Positions 43,538-52,814 of a DNA stretch of 64,000 nt are shown one piece after another. The DNA is taken from assembly GCF_024273195.1 (NCBI RefSeq), contig NZ_JAMZCU010000008.1, positions 62,001 through 126,000 on the forward strand, written 5' to 3'. Positions within the stretch are counted from its first letter, which is position 1, and each line of letters starts with the position of its first letter. The DNA is from Devosia ureilytica. GTDB taxonomy: Bacteria > Pseudomonadota > Alphaproteobacteria > Rhizobiales > Devosiaceae. Below the pieces are notes generated by a model, which saw only the letters and a list, made by a program, of their open reading frames with translations, was not told where the DNA came from and did no database searches. The position numbers and the translations under genes are program-made.

Positions 43538-44812
43538 TTACTGGACCTGCTGGTTGACCTGGGCCTCGATGGCCGCGGCGATCTCGTCGACATTGCCGCC
43601 ACTGGTCAGGGCCGGGATCTGCGCCACGACAGCCGCGTCGGCCTCGTTGGTGAAGATGCCATAGTTCACGGACGGGATCTGGCCGAGCCAGGTGGAGAAG
43701 TTCTGCCAGACCGGCGCGCCACCGAAGAACTCGTCGCTGGCCGAATAGGCCTCGCCTTCACGCGCGGCCAGGAGCGAACCGAGCGCACCCTGGTTGACGA
43801 GGATTTCCTGGTAGAAATCGGCATCCTGACCCCAGACGGAGGAGAGGAAATCGACGGCGGCTTCCTTTTCAGGGGCCGAGGACATCACATACCAGCTCGA
43901 ACCACCCAGGTTGGAGGCGTTGGTTGCCCCCTCGACGCCATCAAGAGCGGGGATCGGGGCAATGCCCCACTGGCCGGACTGATCGGCATTGGCCTTGATC
44001 GTGCCAACCATCCACACGCCTGTGACGGTGGCCAGGGTGTCGCCCGAGGTGAACGAACCGGTGTATTCGGTCCAGCCGGCAACCGGCTTGGTGATGCCGG
44101 CGGCGACCATGTCCTGATAGGTGTGCAGGGCAGCCTTGAACACGTCGTTGTTGGCAATGTTCACGCTGCCATCGGCGTTGAAATACCAGGAGCCGGCAGA
44201 CTGCATCAGGATGCGGAAGATGCCGGCATCATTGGGATCGATGGGCAGGAGAATCTGGCCGGTCTTTTCCTTGATGTCCTTGCCGATTTCGATCAGGCGG
44301 CTCCAAGTGATGCCTTCAAGATCGGCAGCGGTGTAGCCGGCTTCTTCGAGAATGTCAGACCGATAGAACAGGCCAGTGACACCGGAGTCGAAGGGCAGCG
44401 AATAGCCCTGGCCGTTGAGCGTGGCGAGTTCGACCTTGTAGGGCGCGAAGCCCGAGAGATCGATCTTGTCGCTGAGCGGCTCGAAGGCGCCGGGGAAGGA
44501 CTGCAGGTACTTCTGTGCACCGTAGTCCTCGATCAGCACGATGTCGGGCAGGCCATCGGTGGTGCCCGAAGCCAGCTGGGCCTGCAGCTTGGTTTCAAGG
44601 TCAGCCTTGGCGAAATCGACGATGTTGACGGTGACGTCGGGGTGTTCCGCCGCGTATTTCTCGGCGGCGAGCTTCATGGTGGCGCCGTTAAAGTTCGGGT
44701 CCCAGCACCAGACGGTGATTTCCAGCGCTGATGCACTGGTGACGCTGAACATGGAGACGCCAGCCAAAGCGATGGCGAGCGAGCGCTTCAAGCGCGTTGA
44801 AAAGCTGGTCAT
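43538..44812 (-). CDS. lacE: Extracellular sugar-binding protein (LacE type, CUT1)
   Basis: This 424-residue protein has a signal peptide (MTSFSTRLKRSLAIALAG, cleaved near SASALE) and the SBP_bac_1 fold: EITVWCWDPNFNGATMKLAA, LPDIVLIEDYGAQKYLQSFP and SLPFDSGVTGLFYRSDIL. It delivers an oligosaccharide, probably a beta-galactoside such as lactose, to the LacFG/LacK importer. The start has a good ribosome binding site (GGGAGGATT). It is the first gene of the operon after the LacI regulator; a clear operator lies about 80 bp upstream. Confidence 0.9.
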   Translation of the reverse strand: MTSFSTRLKRSLAIALAGVSMFSVTSASALEITVWCWDPNFNGATMKLAAEKYAAEHPDVTVNIVDFAKADLETKLQAQLASGTTDGLPDIVLIEDYGAQKYLQSFPGAFEPLSDKIDLSGFAPYKVELATLNGQGYSLPFDSGVTGLFYRSDILEEAGYTAADLEGITWSRLIEIGKDIKEKTGQILLPIDPNDAGIFRILMQSAGSWYFNADGSVNIANNDVFKAALHTYQDMVAAGITKPVAGWTEYTGSFTSGDTLATVTGVWMVGTIKANADQSGQWGIAPIPALDGVEGATNASNLGGSSWYVMSSAPEKEAAVDFLSSVWGQDADFYQEILVNQGALGSLLAAREGEAYSASDEFFGGAPVWQNFSTWLGQIPSVNYGIFTNEADAAVVAQIPALTSGGNVDEIAAAIEAQVNQQVQ

Positions 44813-44890
44813 TGATAATCCTCCCAATCGGGTGTTTCCTCTTCACCCTGTGAGCAGACTAATATGACTTTTGAGCGTCCGCAAGAATTT

Positions 44891-44906
44891 CAGTAAATTT
44901 TTACTG
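44891..44906. promoter_or_regulatory. LacI-type operator before the lac-like operon
   Basis: CAGTAAA-TT-TTTACTG, perfect 7-bp arms with a 2-bp centre. It lies between the regulator gene and the binding-protein gene. Downstream on the minus strand TTCTTG and TATTAG, 17 bp apart, may form the promoter. Confidence 0.65.
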
Positions 44907-44917
44907 GGAGAATTTTA

Positions 44918-45907
44918 CTACGCGCTTTCGCCCGGCAGGGGACGGGTGCTGGCCCGCCAGACAATGCGTGATGCGAGATTGATTTGCTTGGCCAATTCGC
45001 GCCCGCCAACCCGCTCGAGCAGCAGTTCGACGGCGGTTTCACCGATCTCCTCGGCCGGCAGATGCACGGTGGTCAGCGGCGGATTGAGGAATTGGGCCAC
45101 GGAAATGTCATTGAAGCTGGCAACCCCGATATCGCGCGGAATGGACAATCCCGCCTCATGCAGGGCGCGGTAGACACCAATGGCCATGGAATCGTTGAAG
45201 GTGACGATGGCATCGATGGGGCGGCGCTCGGATAATATCTCGCGCGTCAAACGATAGCCGCCCTCCTCGGTATTGTCGCCGCTGCGAAACAGGCGATCAT
45301 CGAACCAGCCGGCAGCCGTCATCCATTGGACGAAAGCTTGTGCCCGCCGGTCGCCCCAGCCGATATAGGCAATGCGCCGATAGCCGCGCTGGGCCAATGC
45401 CACCAAGAGCTTTTCCATGGCGGCACGCAAATCCGCCGAAACGGAATCGATCTGGTCGTCTGTCGGCACATGATCGGCAAAAACGATCTGGCGGGAATTG
45501 CGCTGCAGCCATTCGGTCTCGTCATCGTCGTGGCGGCCAATGACAATGGTGCCCGAGGCCTCCTGCAACAGCTTGGCGTCGGGCTTGGCGTCGGTGTGGT
45601 AAACTTTTACCGTCTCGATCTTGAGGGCAGCGCAGCGGCGCTCGATACCCAGGCGCAGGGCCACATAATAGGGATCGACCAGTTCGCGCTCGGGCGCCAG
45701 GAAGTGCACCAGCGCCAGGCGGACCAGGCCCTGCTGATTGGCACGATTGCGATTGCGCGGGGTGGCATAGTTCAGCGCTTCGGCCGTCTCGATGATGGCC
45801 TGCCGCTTGCGGTTGGAAATCGAGAGGGTGGAATCGTAATTAAGGACGCGCGAAACGGTAGCGCTGGAGACGCCGACGGCGGCGGCAATTTCTTTGATGG
45901 TGACCAT
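44918..45907 (-). CDS. LacI family transcriptional regulator of the lac-like operon
   Basis: This 329-residue protein has the LacI helix-turn-helix at the start (VTIKEIAAAVGVSSATVSRV, then LNYDSTLSIS) and a periplasmic-binding-like effector domain with VTFNDSMAIGVYRALHEAG and GVASFNDISVAQFLNPPLTT near the end. This resembles the EbgR/GalR group. It lies directly upstream of the lacE-like gene on the same strand, with a 16-bp operator in the 105-bp gap. It most likely represses the operon until a galactoside is present. Start MVTIKE was chosen three codons inside the longest frame. Confidence 0.9.
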   Translation of the reverse strand: MVTIKEIAAAVGVSSATVSRVLNYDSTLSISNRKRQAIIETAEALNYATPRNRNRANQQGLVRLALVHFLAPERELVDPYYVALRLGIERRCAALKIETVKVYHTDAKPDAKLLQEASGTIVIGRHDDDETEWLQRNSRQIVFADHVPTDDQIDSVSADLRAAMEKLLVALAQRGYRRIAYIGWGDRRAQAFVQWMTAAGWFDDRLFRSGDNTEEGGYRLTREILSERRPIDAIVTFNDSMAIGVYRALHEAGLSIPRDIGVASFNDISVAQFLNPPLTTVHLPAEEIGETAVELLLERVGGRELAKQINLASRIVWRASTRPLPGESA

Positions 45908-45963
45908 GGCTGGCACGCTACTTCCCGGCCCGCACCGGGGTCAATGGATTTGCAGAACGTGCC

Positions 45964-48399
45964 TCAGGCCCGCAAGCCCGGCTCCAGCCGGTCGTTCCAG
46001 TCGATGGCGCCGGGGCGGCCCAGGAGGAAACCCTGCGCCTCGGTGCAGCCTTCCTTGCGCAGGACATCGAGCTGCTCGCGGGTTTCCACGCCTTCGGCCA
46101 GAACCGGTACCGAGAGGCTCCGCCCCAGCGCCAGGATGGCGCGCACGATAGCCTTGGATTGTTCGTCGCTCTCGACTTCGTTCATGAAGGAGCGATCGAT
46201 CTTGATCTTGTCGAAGGGAAAGCTGCGCAGGGTGTCGAGCGAAGAATAGCCGGTGCCGAAGTCATCGATAGCAATGGATACGCCCATGGCCTTGATCTGG
46301 CGCAGAATGTGCAGGGCCCGGTTCTTGTCGCCGATGATCGAGGTTTCGGTGACCTCGAGCTCCAGACGATGGGGCGCCAGGCCCGACATGAACAAGGAGT
46401 TGCGCACGGTATCGATCAGATCGATCTGGGCAAGCTGAATGCCCGAGACATTGACGGCGATCTTGCAGGGTTCGGGCCAGGAGGCGGCCTCAAGGCAGGC
46501 CATCTTGAGGACCCAGACGCCGATGGCGCTGATGGCTCCGCACTCCTCGGCGATGGGAATGAACTCGGCTGGCGAGACATTGCCATGGCCTGGCCGGTTC
46601 CAGCGCAGCAGCACTTCGTAGCCGGTGATCTCACCGGAGGCGACAGACTTCTGCACCTGGTAGGCGAGGGAGAAACCATTGTTTTCAACAGCCGTCCAAA
46701 GATCGCGCGCGATGTCGCGCCGCTGGCGGGCCTGCTCGTCCATGTCGTGTTCATAGTAGCAGATGCGGCGGTCGAACTCGGCCTTGGCGCGATACATGGC
46801 CAGGTCGGCATTGCTCATCAGCTTGGACAATTCGCGACCATCGTCGGGATAGACAGCGACGCCAATGCTGCCACCGAGGGCCACGGTCAAACCATCGCTT
46901 TCGACACGGCGCGTCAGGGTAGCCTCGATCCGCACCAGGAAGTCACGCAGCGCATCCATGCTGGAGAAAATCTTGAGCGCGGCAAACTCGTCCCCACCCA
47001 GGCGCGCGACGACCTCGCCTTCGCGCAGCAGGCCATTCAGGCGGGCCGCCAGGGTTTTGAGCACCAGATCGCCGGCGGCATGGCCGTGGCTGTCATTGAT
47101 CTCCTTGAAGTGGTCGAGATCCACGGCGATGACGGCCAGCTGCTCGCCATTTTCAATGGCCTTGGCCAGCGCCCAATCAAAGGATTCGTTGAAGCGCGCG
47201 CGGTTGGGCAGACCAGTGAGCCCATCGTGGCGGGCCAGATGGGCGATGGCGCGCTGCGAGCGATGGCGTTCTGTCACATCGTCAACGGTCGTAACCCAGG
47301 AACCGTTGCCGATGGGACTGTGACTGACCTGAAGCACCCGATCCTCGGAGAAGGTGTGCACGATGTCCCCGCCCCGCTCGATCAGCGGCATGTGATTGTC
47401 GAGCACATTGGTCAGGCGCTCATCGAGGTCAGCGGGAATTTCGCCCGTGCCGATGATGGTGAGGCGGCAGGTCTCGCGGAAACTGATGCCGCTCAGGTCG
47501 GCGCCTGGGTCAATGCCCAGCATCGCCGGGAAGCGCTGGTTGTGCAGCTGCATGCGACCCTGTGCATCGTAGAGGGCCAAGCCCTGCGCCATGTGGGTCA
47601 TGGCCAGCCCGAGCTTGTTGGTGACCGCACTGATCTGCTCGGCGTCGCGCAATTCCCGCTCCCGTTCGCGTGCGGTGCGGCGGCGATCTGCCTCGTCGAG
47701 CACGGAACTGCCCAGCGCCAATGCCAGCAGCAGGATGGAAATGAAGGTCAGCGCGATCGAGAGCCAGAACCCGTCCAGTTCGCCGCTGACGGAGAGCGGG
47801 AAGCAGCGGGAAAAATCGGCCGCCGCCATCGCGGTGAAGTGCATGGCACAGATGGCCAGGGTCAGCAGCAGGGCGCCACCGACAACCCGGCGGAGGCTGC
47901 CGCCCATGCCAGTGACGAAGGCCAGACCACCCAAGCTGATGCCGGCGATGATCGATGTGGCGACCAGCGCAGGGTTCCAGTCCAGGCTTCCCCCCATGAT
48001 CAGGGCCGCGATGCCGGCATAGTGCATCGAGGAAATGGCAACGCCCACCACCGCGCCGCCAAGAAAGCGATCCTGCGCGCTGGTGCCGCGAATGGCCATG
48101 GCAATGCCGGCACCGCACACCAGTATGGCAATCAACAGCGAAAGGGCCGTCAACCAGAGATCATAATTGAGGGTAAAGCCGGGGCGGAAGGCCAGGACGG
48201 CAACGAAATGGGTGGCCCAGATGCCAAAGCCAACCGCCAGCGCAGCCACCATGGTCCATACATTGCGCATGCGGCCGGTGGAGCGATGGGCATGGCGCAG
48301 AAGGCCAATGCAGGCATAGGACGATATCAGGCAGATCGTGGCCGCCAGAACGATGAGACCCGGCGCGTGGGACGTGAAGAAGAAATCGACAATCGGCAA
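45964..48399 (-). CDS. MHYT-GGDEF-EAL signalling protein (cyclic-di-GMP turnover)
   Basis: This 811-residue membrane protein begins with an MHYT domain (about residues 10-215, seven hydrophobic segments; motifs THFVA near 64, MHYAG near 127, MHFTAM near 188), thought to sense oxygen, CO or NO through copper. A PAS-like region follows (about 265-375), then a GGDEF domain with RLGGDEFA near 465, and an EAL domain where the motif reads EVLLRW near 593. DDFGTGYSSLD near 709 is intact, so the phosphodiesterase may be active. It would make or break cyclic-di-GMP in response to the MHYT signal. The gene ends 56 bp before the LacI gene and is divergent from the methyltransferase gene. Confidence 0.93.
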   Translation of the reverse strand: MPIVDFFFTSHAPGLIVLAATICLISSYACIGLLRHAHRSTGRMRNVWTMVAALAVGFGIWATHFVAVLAFRPGFTLNYDLWLTALSLLIAILVCGAGIAMAIRGTSAQDRFLGGAVVGVAISSMHYAGIAALIMGGSLDWNPALVATSIIAGISLGGLAFVTGMGGSLRRVVGGALLLTLAICAMHFTAMAAADFSRCFPLSVSGELDGFWLSIALTFISILLLALALGSSVLDEADRRRTARERERELRDAEQISAVTNKLGLAMTHMAQGLALYDAQGRMQLHNQRFPAMLGIDPGADLSGISFRETCRLTIIGTGEIPADLDERLTNVLDNHMPLIERGGDIVHTFSEDRVLQVSHSPIGNGSWVTTVDDVTERHRSQRAIAHLARHDGLTGLPNRARFNESFDWALAKAIENGEQLAVIAVDLDHFKEINDSHGHAAGDLVLKTLAARLNGLLREGEVVARLGGDEFAALKIFSSMDALRDFLVRIEATLTRRVESDGLTVALGGSIGVAVYPDDGRELSKLMSNADLAMYRAKAEFDRRICYYEHDMDEQARQRRDIARDLWTAVENNGFSLAYQVQKSVASGEITGYEVLLRWNRPGHGNVSPAEFIPIAEECGAISAIGVWVLKMACLEAASWPEPCKIAVNVSGIQLAQIDLIDTVRNSLFMSGLAPHRLELEVTETSIIGDKNRALHILRQIKAMGVSIAIDDFGTGYSSLDTLRSFPFDKIKIDRSFMNEVESDEQSKAIVRAILALGRSLSVPVLAEGVETREQLDVLRKEGCTEAQGFLLGRPGAIDWNDRLEPGLRA

Positions 48400-48557
48400 G
48401 GCGGGCCTACGGAAAAATCCCTATGGACCCGTATCCCTGCGGGTAAATGCCTTACCGAACCGTCACCTCTGCGCTGCAAAAGCGCGAAAGTGATCGAATT
48501 CTAGGCGTTTATCGTATTCGCTTGTAGCATTGCGGCGAGCGAGGGCCTGGACGCGCC

Positions 48558-49277
48558 ATGACCACCAATCTTTACCCACCCGATTTTTATGCTGACCGAC
48601 GAGGGCACACATTGCATGCCGCCCGGCAGATCTTGCGGGCACTGCCAGAGGGCCTGAAGCGGGACCGCCTCGCCGATATCGGCTGCGGGACCGGCACCTT
48701 TCTGGCCGCAGCCCTCGACATGGGCGCCGAGCACGTCTTTGGCATCGAAGGCGATTGGGTGAAGCCGGCGATGCTGGACGATCCGCGTATCGGGTTCAGG
48801 GCTGCAAACCTTGAAGAGGCGTTCGAGGGACCGGGCGTGGACCTCGTACTGTCGCTGGAGGTAGCCGAGCATCTGTCGGCGCAGCGCGCGGCCGGTTTTG
48901 TCGCCGATCTGGTGGCCATGGCGCCGGCGGTGCTGTTCAGCGCTGCCATTCCCGGACAGGGCGGCGTCGGGCACAGCAATGAGCAATGGCAGAGTTTTTG
49001 GGCGCAGCACTTTGCCGGTCATGGCTATCGGGCGTTCGATGTGGTGCGGCCGCTCATCTGGAGCGACGAGGCGGTGCCGGCCTGGTATCGGCAGAACATC
49101 GTGCTCTATCTCGATGACGCGATGGCCACGGCGCTCGGGGTGACCCCGACGGACCCGGCACTGCTCGACAAAGTGCATCCGGCGTTCTGGGCACGGGCCA
49201 ATCGCGAGCTCAAATATGCCAATGCGCTGCCCGAGTCCGAGGTGTTGCGGCAGCAGGCGCAGCAGCAACAGCAGTGA
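48558..49277 (+). CDS. Class I SAM-dependent methyltransferase
   Basis: This 239-residue protein has motif I LADIGCGTGTFLAAAL, an acidic motif II region GIEGDWVKP, and LVLSLEVAEHLSA as motif post-II, all of the class I Rossmann methyltransferase. The substrate is unknown; the C-terminus ends in a run of glutamines. The start MTTNLYPPDFYAD is the only ATG at the domain start. It ends one base before the convergent thuA stop. Confidence 0.83.
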   Translation: MTTNLYPPDFYADRRGHTLHAARQILRALPEGLKRDRLADIGCGTGTFLAAALDMGAEHVFGIEGDWVKPAMLDDPRIGFRAANLEEAFEGPGVDLVLSLEVAEHLSAQRAAGFVADLVAMAPAVLFSAAIPGQGGVGHSNEQWQSFWAQHFAGHGYRAFDVVRPLIWSDEAVPAWYRQNIVLYLDDAMATALGVTPTDPALLDKVHPAFWARANRELKYANALPESEVLRQQAQQQQQ

Positions 49278-49922
49278 TCAGCGGGCCGCCCAGAGCAGGC
49301 CGCGCTTGAGGATGGTGCGCACCTGGGGGATTTCCAACTCGTCGGCGGTGTGGCCGAGTGATGAGTAGAAGACCCGCCCCTTGTCGTGATTGGTGGTGAA
49401 GACCACCGGCATGACGACGTTTTTCCGCCAGGCGTGGTGTTCGCCCGAGAAGGTGGTGGTGGCCAGCACCTCCACTGCGGGATCGTAGTTGAGGTAATAC
49501 TGCTCGGACGTGTGCTCGAAACTTTCGATGCCTGCCATGATCGGGTGGTCGGGGCGGGTCACATCGACTCTATATGTCATGATATTGCCCGGGTGCTGCA
49601 CCCAATAGACACTGGCGGCGTAGCGGAAGGCGACGCTGGCGCGGAAGGTCGTGGCCAGGCCCATGTGATAGCCCGCAAGTCCCGTGCCGGCGCGGATGGC
49701 GGCGATGAGAGCGTTGATCTTCTCGGGCGCCAGAGTGCCATCGGTGATGACGGGAACGACGAGATCATTGCTGCCGATATCATCCGCGCCAAGCGCGTCA
49801 TAGTCGGGTGTGACCGTAACGGCAAAGCCTTCCTCTTCGAGCAATTGGCGCACCACGTGGGCGCCGCGCTCGGGGGTGTGCAGCTCCATGCCACCCCAAA
49901 CGACGAGTGCTTTTTTTGTCAT
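49278..49922 (-). CDS. thuA: ThuA family protein (trehalose-utilisation type)
   Basis: This 214-residue protein has the ThuA-like glutamine-amidotransferase fold: ALVVWGGMELHTPERGAHVV at the start, GLAGYHMGLATTFRASVAFR, FEHTSEQYYLNYDP, and GRVFYSSLGHTADELE near the end. ThuA and ThuB of Sinorhizobium act on trehalose and related disaccharides via 3-keto sugars. In this locus it may help process oxidised sugars. It is the last gene of the long minus-strand locus, after a 166-bp gap that holds a palindromic repeat. Confidence 0.85.
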   Translation of the reverse strand: MTKKALVVWGGMELHTPERGAHVVRQLLEEEGFAVTVTPDYDALGADDIGSNDLVVPVITDGTLAPEKINALIAAIRAGTGLAGYHMGLATTFRASVAFRYAASVYWVQHPGNIMTYRVDVTRPDHPIMAGIESFEHTSEQYYLNYDPAVEVLATTTFSGEHHAWRKNVVMPVVFTTNHDKGRVFYSSLGHTADELEIPQVRTILKRGLLWAAR

Positions 49923-49943
49923 GTCGCAGTTCCGGGTTTGCGG

Positions 49944-50071
49944 AAGGCCCCCTCACCCGCCGCTTTGCGTCGACCTCTCCCCCAAAGGGAGAGGTGGTGA
50001 CCGGTCGACGTCGCGCAGCGACACCTCTCCCTCGGGGGAGAGGTCGGCCGAAGGCCGGGTGAGGGGGCCTT
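49944..50071. repeat. 128-bp nested palindromic repeat upstream of thuA
   Basis: Outer arms are perfect over 16 bp: AAGGCCCCCTCACCCG (49944-49959) and CGGGTGAGGGGGCCTT (50056-50071). Inside are two smaller hairpins, ACCTCTCCC/GGGAGAGGT and ACCTCTCCC/GGGGAGAGGT. It belongs to the same family as the copies at 19215-19270 and 51702-51791. The whole element could fold into a cruciform or a three-way RNA structure. Confidence 0.75.
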
Positions 50072-50088
50072 ACTGCCTAAAATGTCGC

Positions 50089-51810
50089 TCAACATAGCCC
50101 CAGCCCCACTGCCTCGGTTCGATGTACGCCCTTGGGGACGAAGCAGAACGCGTCGTCCTCGCCCAGGATCTTTGCCGCAAGATGCACGACCGAGAGCCAC
50201 ATTTCCGTGCCCTGGAGGCCCGGCCCCTGCCCGTCGGCAAAAGCGAAACCTTCGCCGTCAACCCAGCGCTCACCGGCGCGAGCGATAACATTGCGGGCAA
50301 TGGCTTCCGCCTCGGCGCGGCGATGATCGGTCTGGCTGAGGCAGAGCAAGAGCGGGTGGATGGTGTCGAGCAGGTTACAGGCGGTGTAGGCGGGGCCGGA
50401 GAAGCCACCATAATTGCGGTGGTTCAGCAGCACTGAATCGATGGCGGCGTCGGGACGCGGCACGGCAATGCCGAACTGGGCATAGGTGCCGCGCGTCAAT
50501 CGGTAAAAGCCATTGACGGGTTGCAGCAGGCCCTGGTCCTTGGTGGGCGCACCCCACAGGCCCGAGGCACGATCCTGATTGAGGGCGAGCCAGCCGAAAA
50601 GGGTTTGCCGGGCATGGCCGGTGGAGAAGTAGCGGGCGTTGAAATAGAGTGCCGTGCCCATGGTATCGACGTCGGCGCCAGCGCCCCAGGCCCGTTCGCG
50701 CCAGGTGAGGCTCTCGAGCCACTGGCAGAGATCGGGCGCTGACAGTTCAACGGCGGAGACCTTGTGGAGAGGCTGGCTGCCGAGCACTTCGAGCGCATAG
50801 CCCACGGCCAGCACATTGTAGAGCGCCAGCCCATCGTTGCGCATGGCCACACCCTGCCTGGGCGGCTGGTAAGGATCGGGGAACAGGCCCGTTTCCGGGT
50901 CCTGGACGGCCTGCAGGCGGGCAATGGTGGCGGGAATGTCGAGCCCATCAGGCAGGCTGGCAAAACCGGTGGCGATTTCCACGGCGTCGCAGAGATGGCG
51001 GATGCTCATGCGGGCGCTGCCGTGATTTTCGCGCGAGAGATATTCGCCCTCATGCGTGTTGCGACGGAGGATGTCCTGAAACTGCGCCCGGGCCCGCTCG
51101 CCGAGCGCCTGCAACTGGGCGCGCGTCGCATTGCGTCGCCCCTGCCCGCGATAGCGCAAGACCTTTGCCGGAACGCCGCCGACGATTGCCATGGGCGGCA
51201 CGTCCTTGCTGACCACGGCGCCTGCCGCGATCACCGCGCCGCGTCCGATGGTGACGCCATCGACGACAACCGCATTGGCGCCGATCCACACATCGTCCTC
51301 GATGGTGATGCCCAGGGTTTCGTGCTTCTGACGGTAGATCGGCAGGCCGGGGTCGTCAAAGCCATGGTTGAAGCCGACCAACGAGACATGACTGGCAATG
51401 CGGACGCCGTCGCCGCACGTCACCTTGCCCGAAATCATGGCATAGGGATTGACGGTGCAATGAGCGCCGAAGGTGACATCACCGCGCACCAGGGCATGGC
51501 CGGCAATCCAGCTCTGCTCGCCCAGAACAAGCCTGGTCGTGAAGATGGCTGCATCGGCGGCAACATAGGCGGTTGGATGAAAGCTGGCGCCGGCGCGCGT
51601 TTCCAGTTCGGCTTGTCTTGAACGATGTTCGGGACTGTCGATGTCGTCGGGGGTGCGATCCCACGTCAGGAACTGGAGACGGGAGCCACGCCAAGCATCG
51701 CCCTCACCCGGGAGAGGAATGGGAGCATCGGCGCGCTCGGTGCCATTCTTGTCCCTTGCGGCGAGAAGGTGGCGCGAAGCGCCGGGTGAGGATGCCTCTG
51801 TTGAACTCAC
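50089..51810 (-). CDS. Fused hexapeptide acyltransferase and alpha-toroid protein
   Basis: This 573-residue protein joins two parts. Residues about 75-225 form a left-handed beta-helix acyltransferase (hexapeptide repeats; [53 protein letters not shown]), similar to maltose/galactoside O-acetyltransferases. Residues about 265-570 form a helical repeat domain ([16 protein letters not shown], then [17 protein letters not shown]) that looks like an alpha-toroid, as in cyclase and glycan-lyase folds, with no recognised active site. The GTG start overlaps the stop of the upstream gene (GTGA). Residues about 7-37 are encoded by a palindromic repeat. It sits in a glycan-degradation locus, so it probably handles acetylated sugars. 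The fusion is unusual. Confidence 0.72.
   Translation of the reverse strand: MSSTEASSPGASRHLLAARDKNGTERADAPIPLPGEGDAWRGSRLQFLTWDRTPDDIDSPEHRSRQAELETRAGASFHPTAYVAADAAIFTTRLVLGEQSWIAGHALVRGDVTFGAHCTVNPYAMISGKVTCGDGVRIASHVSLVGFNHGFDDPGLPIYRQKHETLGITIEDDVWIGANAVVVDGVTIGRGAVIAAGAVVSKDVPPMAIVGGVPAKVLRYRGQGRRNATRAQLQALGERARAQFQDILRRNTHEGEYLSRENHGSARMSIRHLCDAVEIATGFASLPDGLDIPATIARLQAVQDPETGLFPDPYQPPRQGVAMRNDGLALYNVLAVGYALEVLGSQPLHKVSAVELSAPDLCQWLESLTWRERAWGAGADVDTMGTALYFNARYFSTGHARQTLFGWLALNQDRASGLWGAPTKDQGLLQPVNGFYRLTRGTYAQFGIAVPRPDAAIDSVLLNHRNYGGFSGPAYTACNLLDTIHPLLLCLSQTDHRRAEAEAIARNVIARAGERWVDGEGFAFADGQGPGLQGTEMWLSVVHLAAKILGEDDAFCFVPKGVHRTEAVGLGLC
51702..51791. repeat. 90-bp palindromic repeat inside a coding sequence
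   Basis: Perfect 10-bp arms, CCTCACCCGG (51702-51711) and CCGGGTGAGG (51782-51791). Read on the minus strand it opens CCTCACCCGGCGCTTCGCGC, very like the intergenic copy at 19221 onward (CCTCACCCGGCGCTGCGCGC). It lies in frame within the N-terminal part of the fused acyltransferase gene and encodes about 31 residues that are not part of either folded domain. Confidence 0.7.
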
Positions 51811-52814
51811 GCCAGCCGCTCCAGCAGTTCGGGTTCGATCTCATAAAGCATGGGTTCGCCGCGGACGAACCGTTCGACTTCTTCCACTGCCATCAGGCCG
51901 AGCCGGGCGCGTTCGGCGCCGATGGCCCCGGCCACATGGGGCGTGAGGAACACATTGGGCAGGGAGAAAAAGGGCGAATCCGCGGGAGGGATTTCGGGGT
52001 CGGTGACATCGATGACGGCGTGGATGCGACCGGTCTGGAGTTCGGCCAGCAGGGCCGCTTCATCGACCAGCGCACCGCGCGCCGTGTTGATGAAGGCGGC
52101 GCCATCCTGCATCAGCTTTAGCTGACGGGCGCCGATCATGCCGCGTGTATTGGGCAGCGACGGCGCGTGGATGGAGACCACGTCCGAACGGGCCATCAGG
52201 GTGTCGAGATCGACCAGGGATACCTGCCGGGCAATTGGGTCATCGGGCTGTACGAAAGGATCGTAGAGCAGCACTTCGAAATCGAAACCGGACAGCATGG
52301 CCGCCACCTTGCGGCCAATGCGCGAGGCGCCGACAAGACCGACGGTGCGGCGGAAATTACCCAGCGGGTGATCCATCAACTCATAGCTGGAGCGGCGTGT
52401 GGGATCGGCGCGGTAAAGATCGCGCAGCTCGAAAATGCGCTTGTTGGCCAGCAGGATTGTGGCCAGCGTGAACTCAGCCACCGGCACGGCATTGGCTTCG
52501 GCAGCGTGGGTAACGCGGATGCCGGAGGCATAGGCCGTGGGGTCGACAGTGAATTTGACCGTGCCAGCAGCATGGGCCACGAGTTGGAGCCCGGGCGCGG
52601 CGCGCAGCACGTCGGGGGTGAGCATCGGACAGCCCCAGCCGGTCACAAGGATATTGGTCTGGGTCAGCATGGCCCGCGCCTCAGGGGTGCCGAAGCTGGT
52701 CAGCGGCGCGGACGATAGCACCTCGCAGCAGGCCTCGAGCCGCTCCATGGCGCCATGATCAAAAACATGGCGCGTCTTGTGCGGGTCAAAGGCGAAGGTC
52801 AGTTTTGGCCGCAT
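51807..52814 (-). CDS. D-isomer-specific 2-hydroxyacid dehydrogenase
   Basis: This 335-residue NAD-dependent enzyme has the Rossmann loop [18 protein letters not shown], the catalytic-region motif [13 protein letters not shown], the catalytic Glu region [13 protein letters not shown] and the histidine motif [12 protein letters not shown]. It interconverts a 2-hydroxyacid and a 2-oxoacid, so in this locus it may reduce a keto-uronate or similar product. It overlaps the DUF2264 gene upstream by one base (TGATG) and the acyltransferase gene by 4 bp (GTGA). All three are thus coupled. Confidence 0.88.
   Translation of the reverse strand: MRPKLTFAFDPHKTRHVFDHGAMERLEACCEVLSSAPLTSFGTPEARAMLTQTNILVTGWGCPMLTPDVLRAAPGLQLVAHAAGTVKFTVDPTAYASGIRVTHAAEANAVPVAEFTLATILLANKRIFELRDLYRADPTRRSSYELMDHPLGNFRRTVGLVGASRIGRKVAAMLSGFDFEVLLYDPFVQPDDPIARQVSLVDLDTLMARSDVVSIHAPSLPNTRGMIGARQLKLMQDGAAFINTARGALVDEAALLAELQTGRIHAVIDVTDPEIPPADSPFFSLPNVFLTPHVAGAIGAERARLGLMAVEEVERFVRGEPMLYEIEPELLERLA

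Noticed and set aside
46159..48504. A 781-codon plus-strand frame opposite the MHYT-GGDEF-EAL gene
   Set aside because: Antisense artefact of codon bias; no domain or ribosome binding site.
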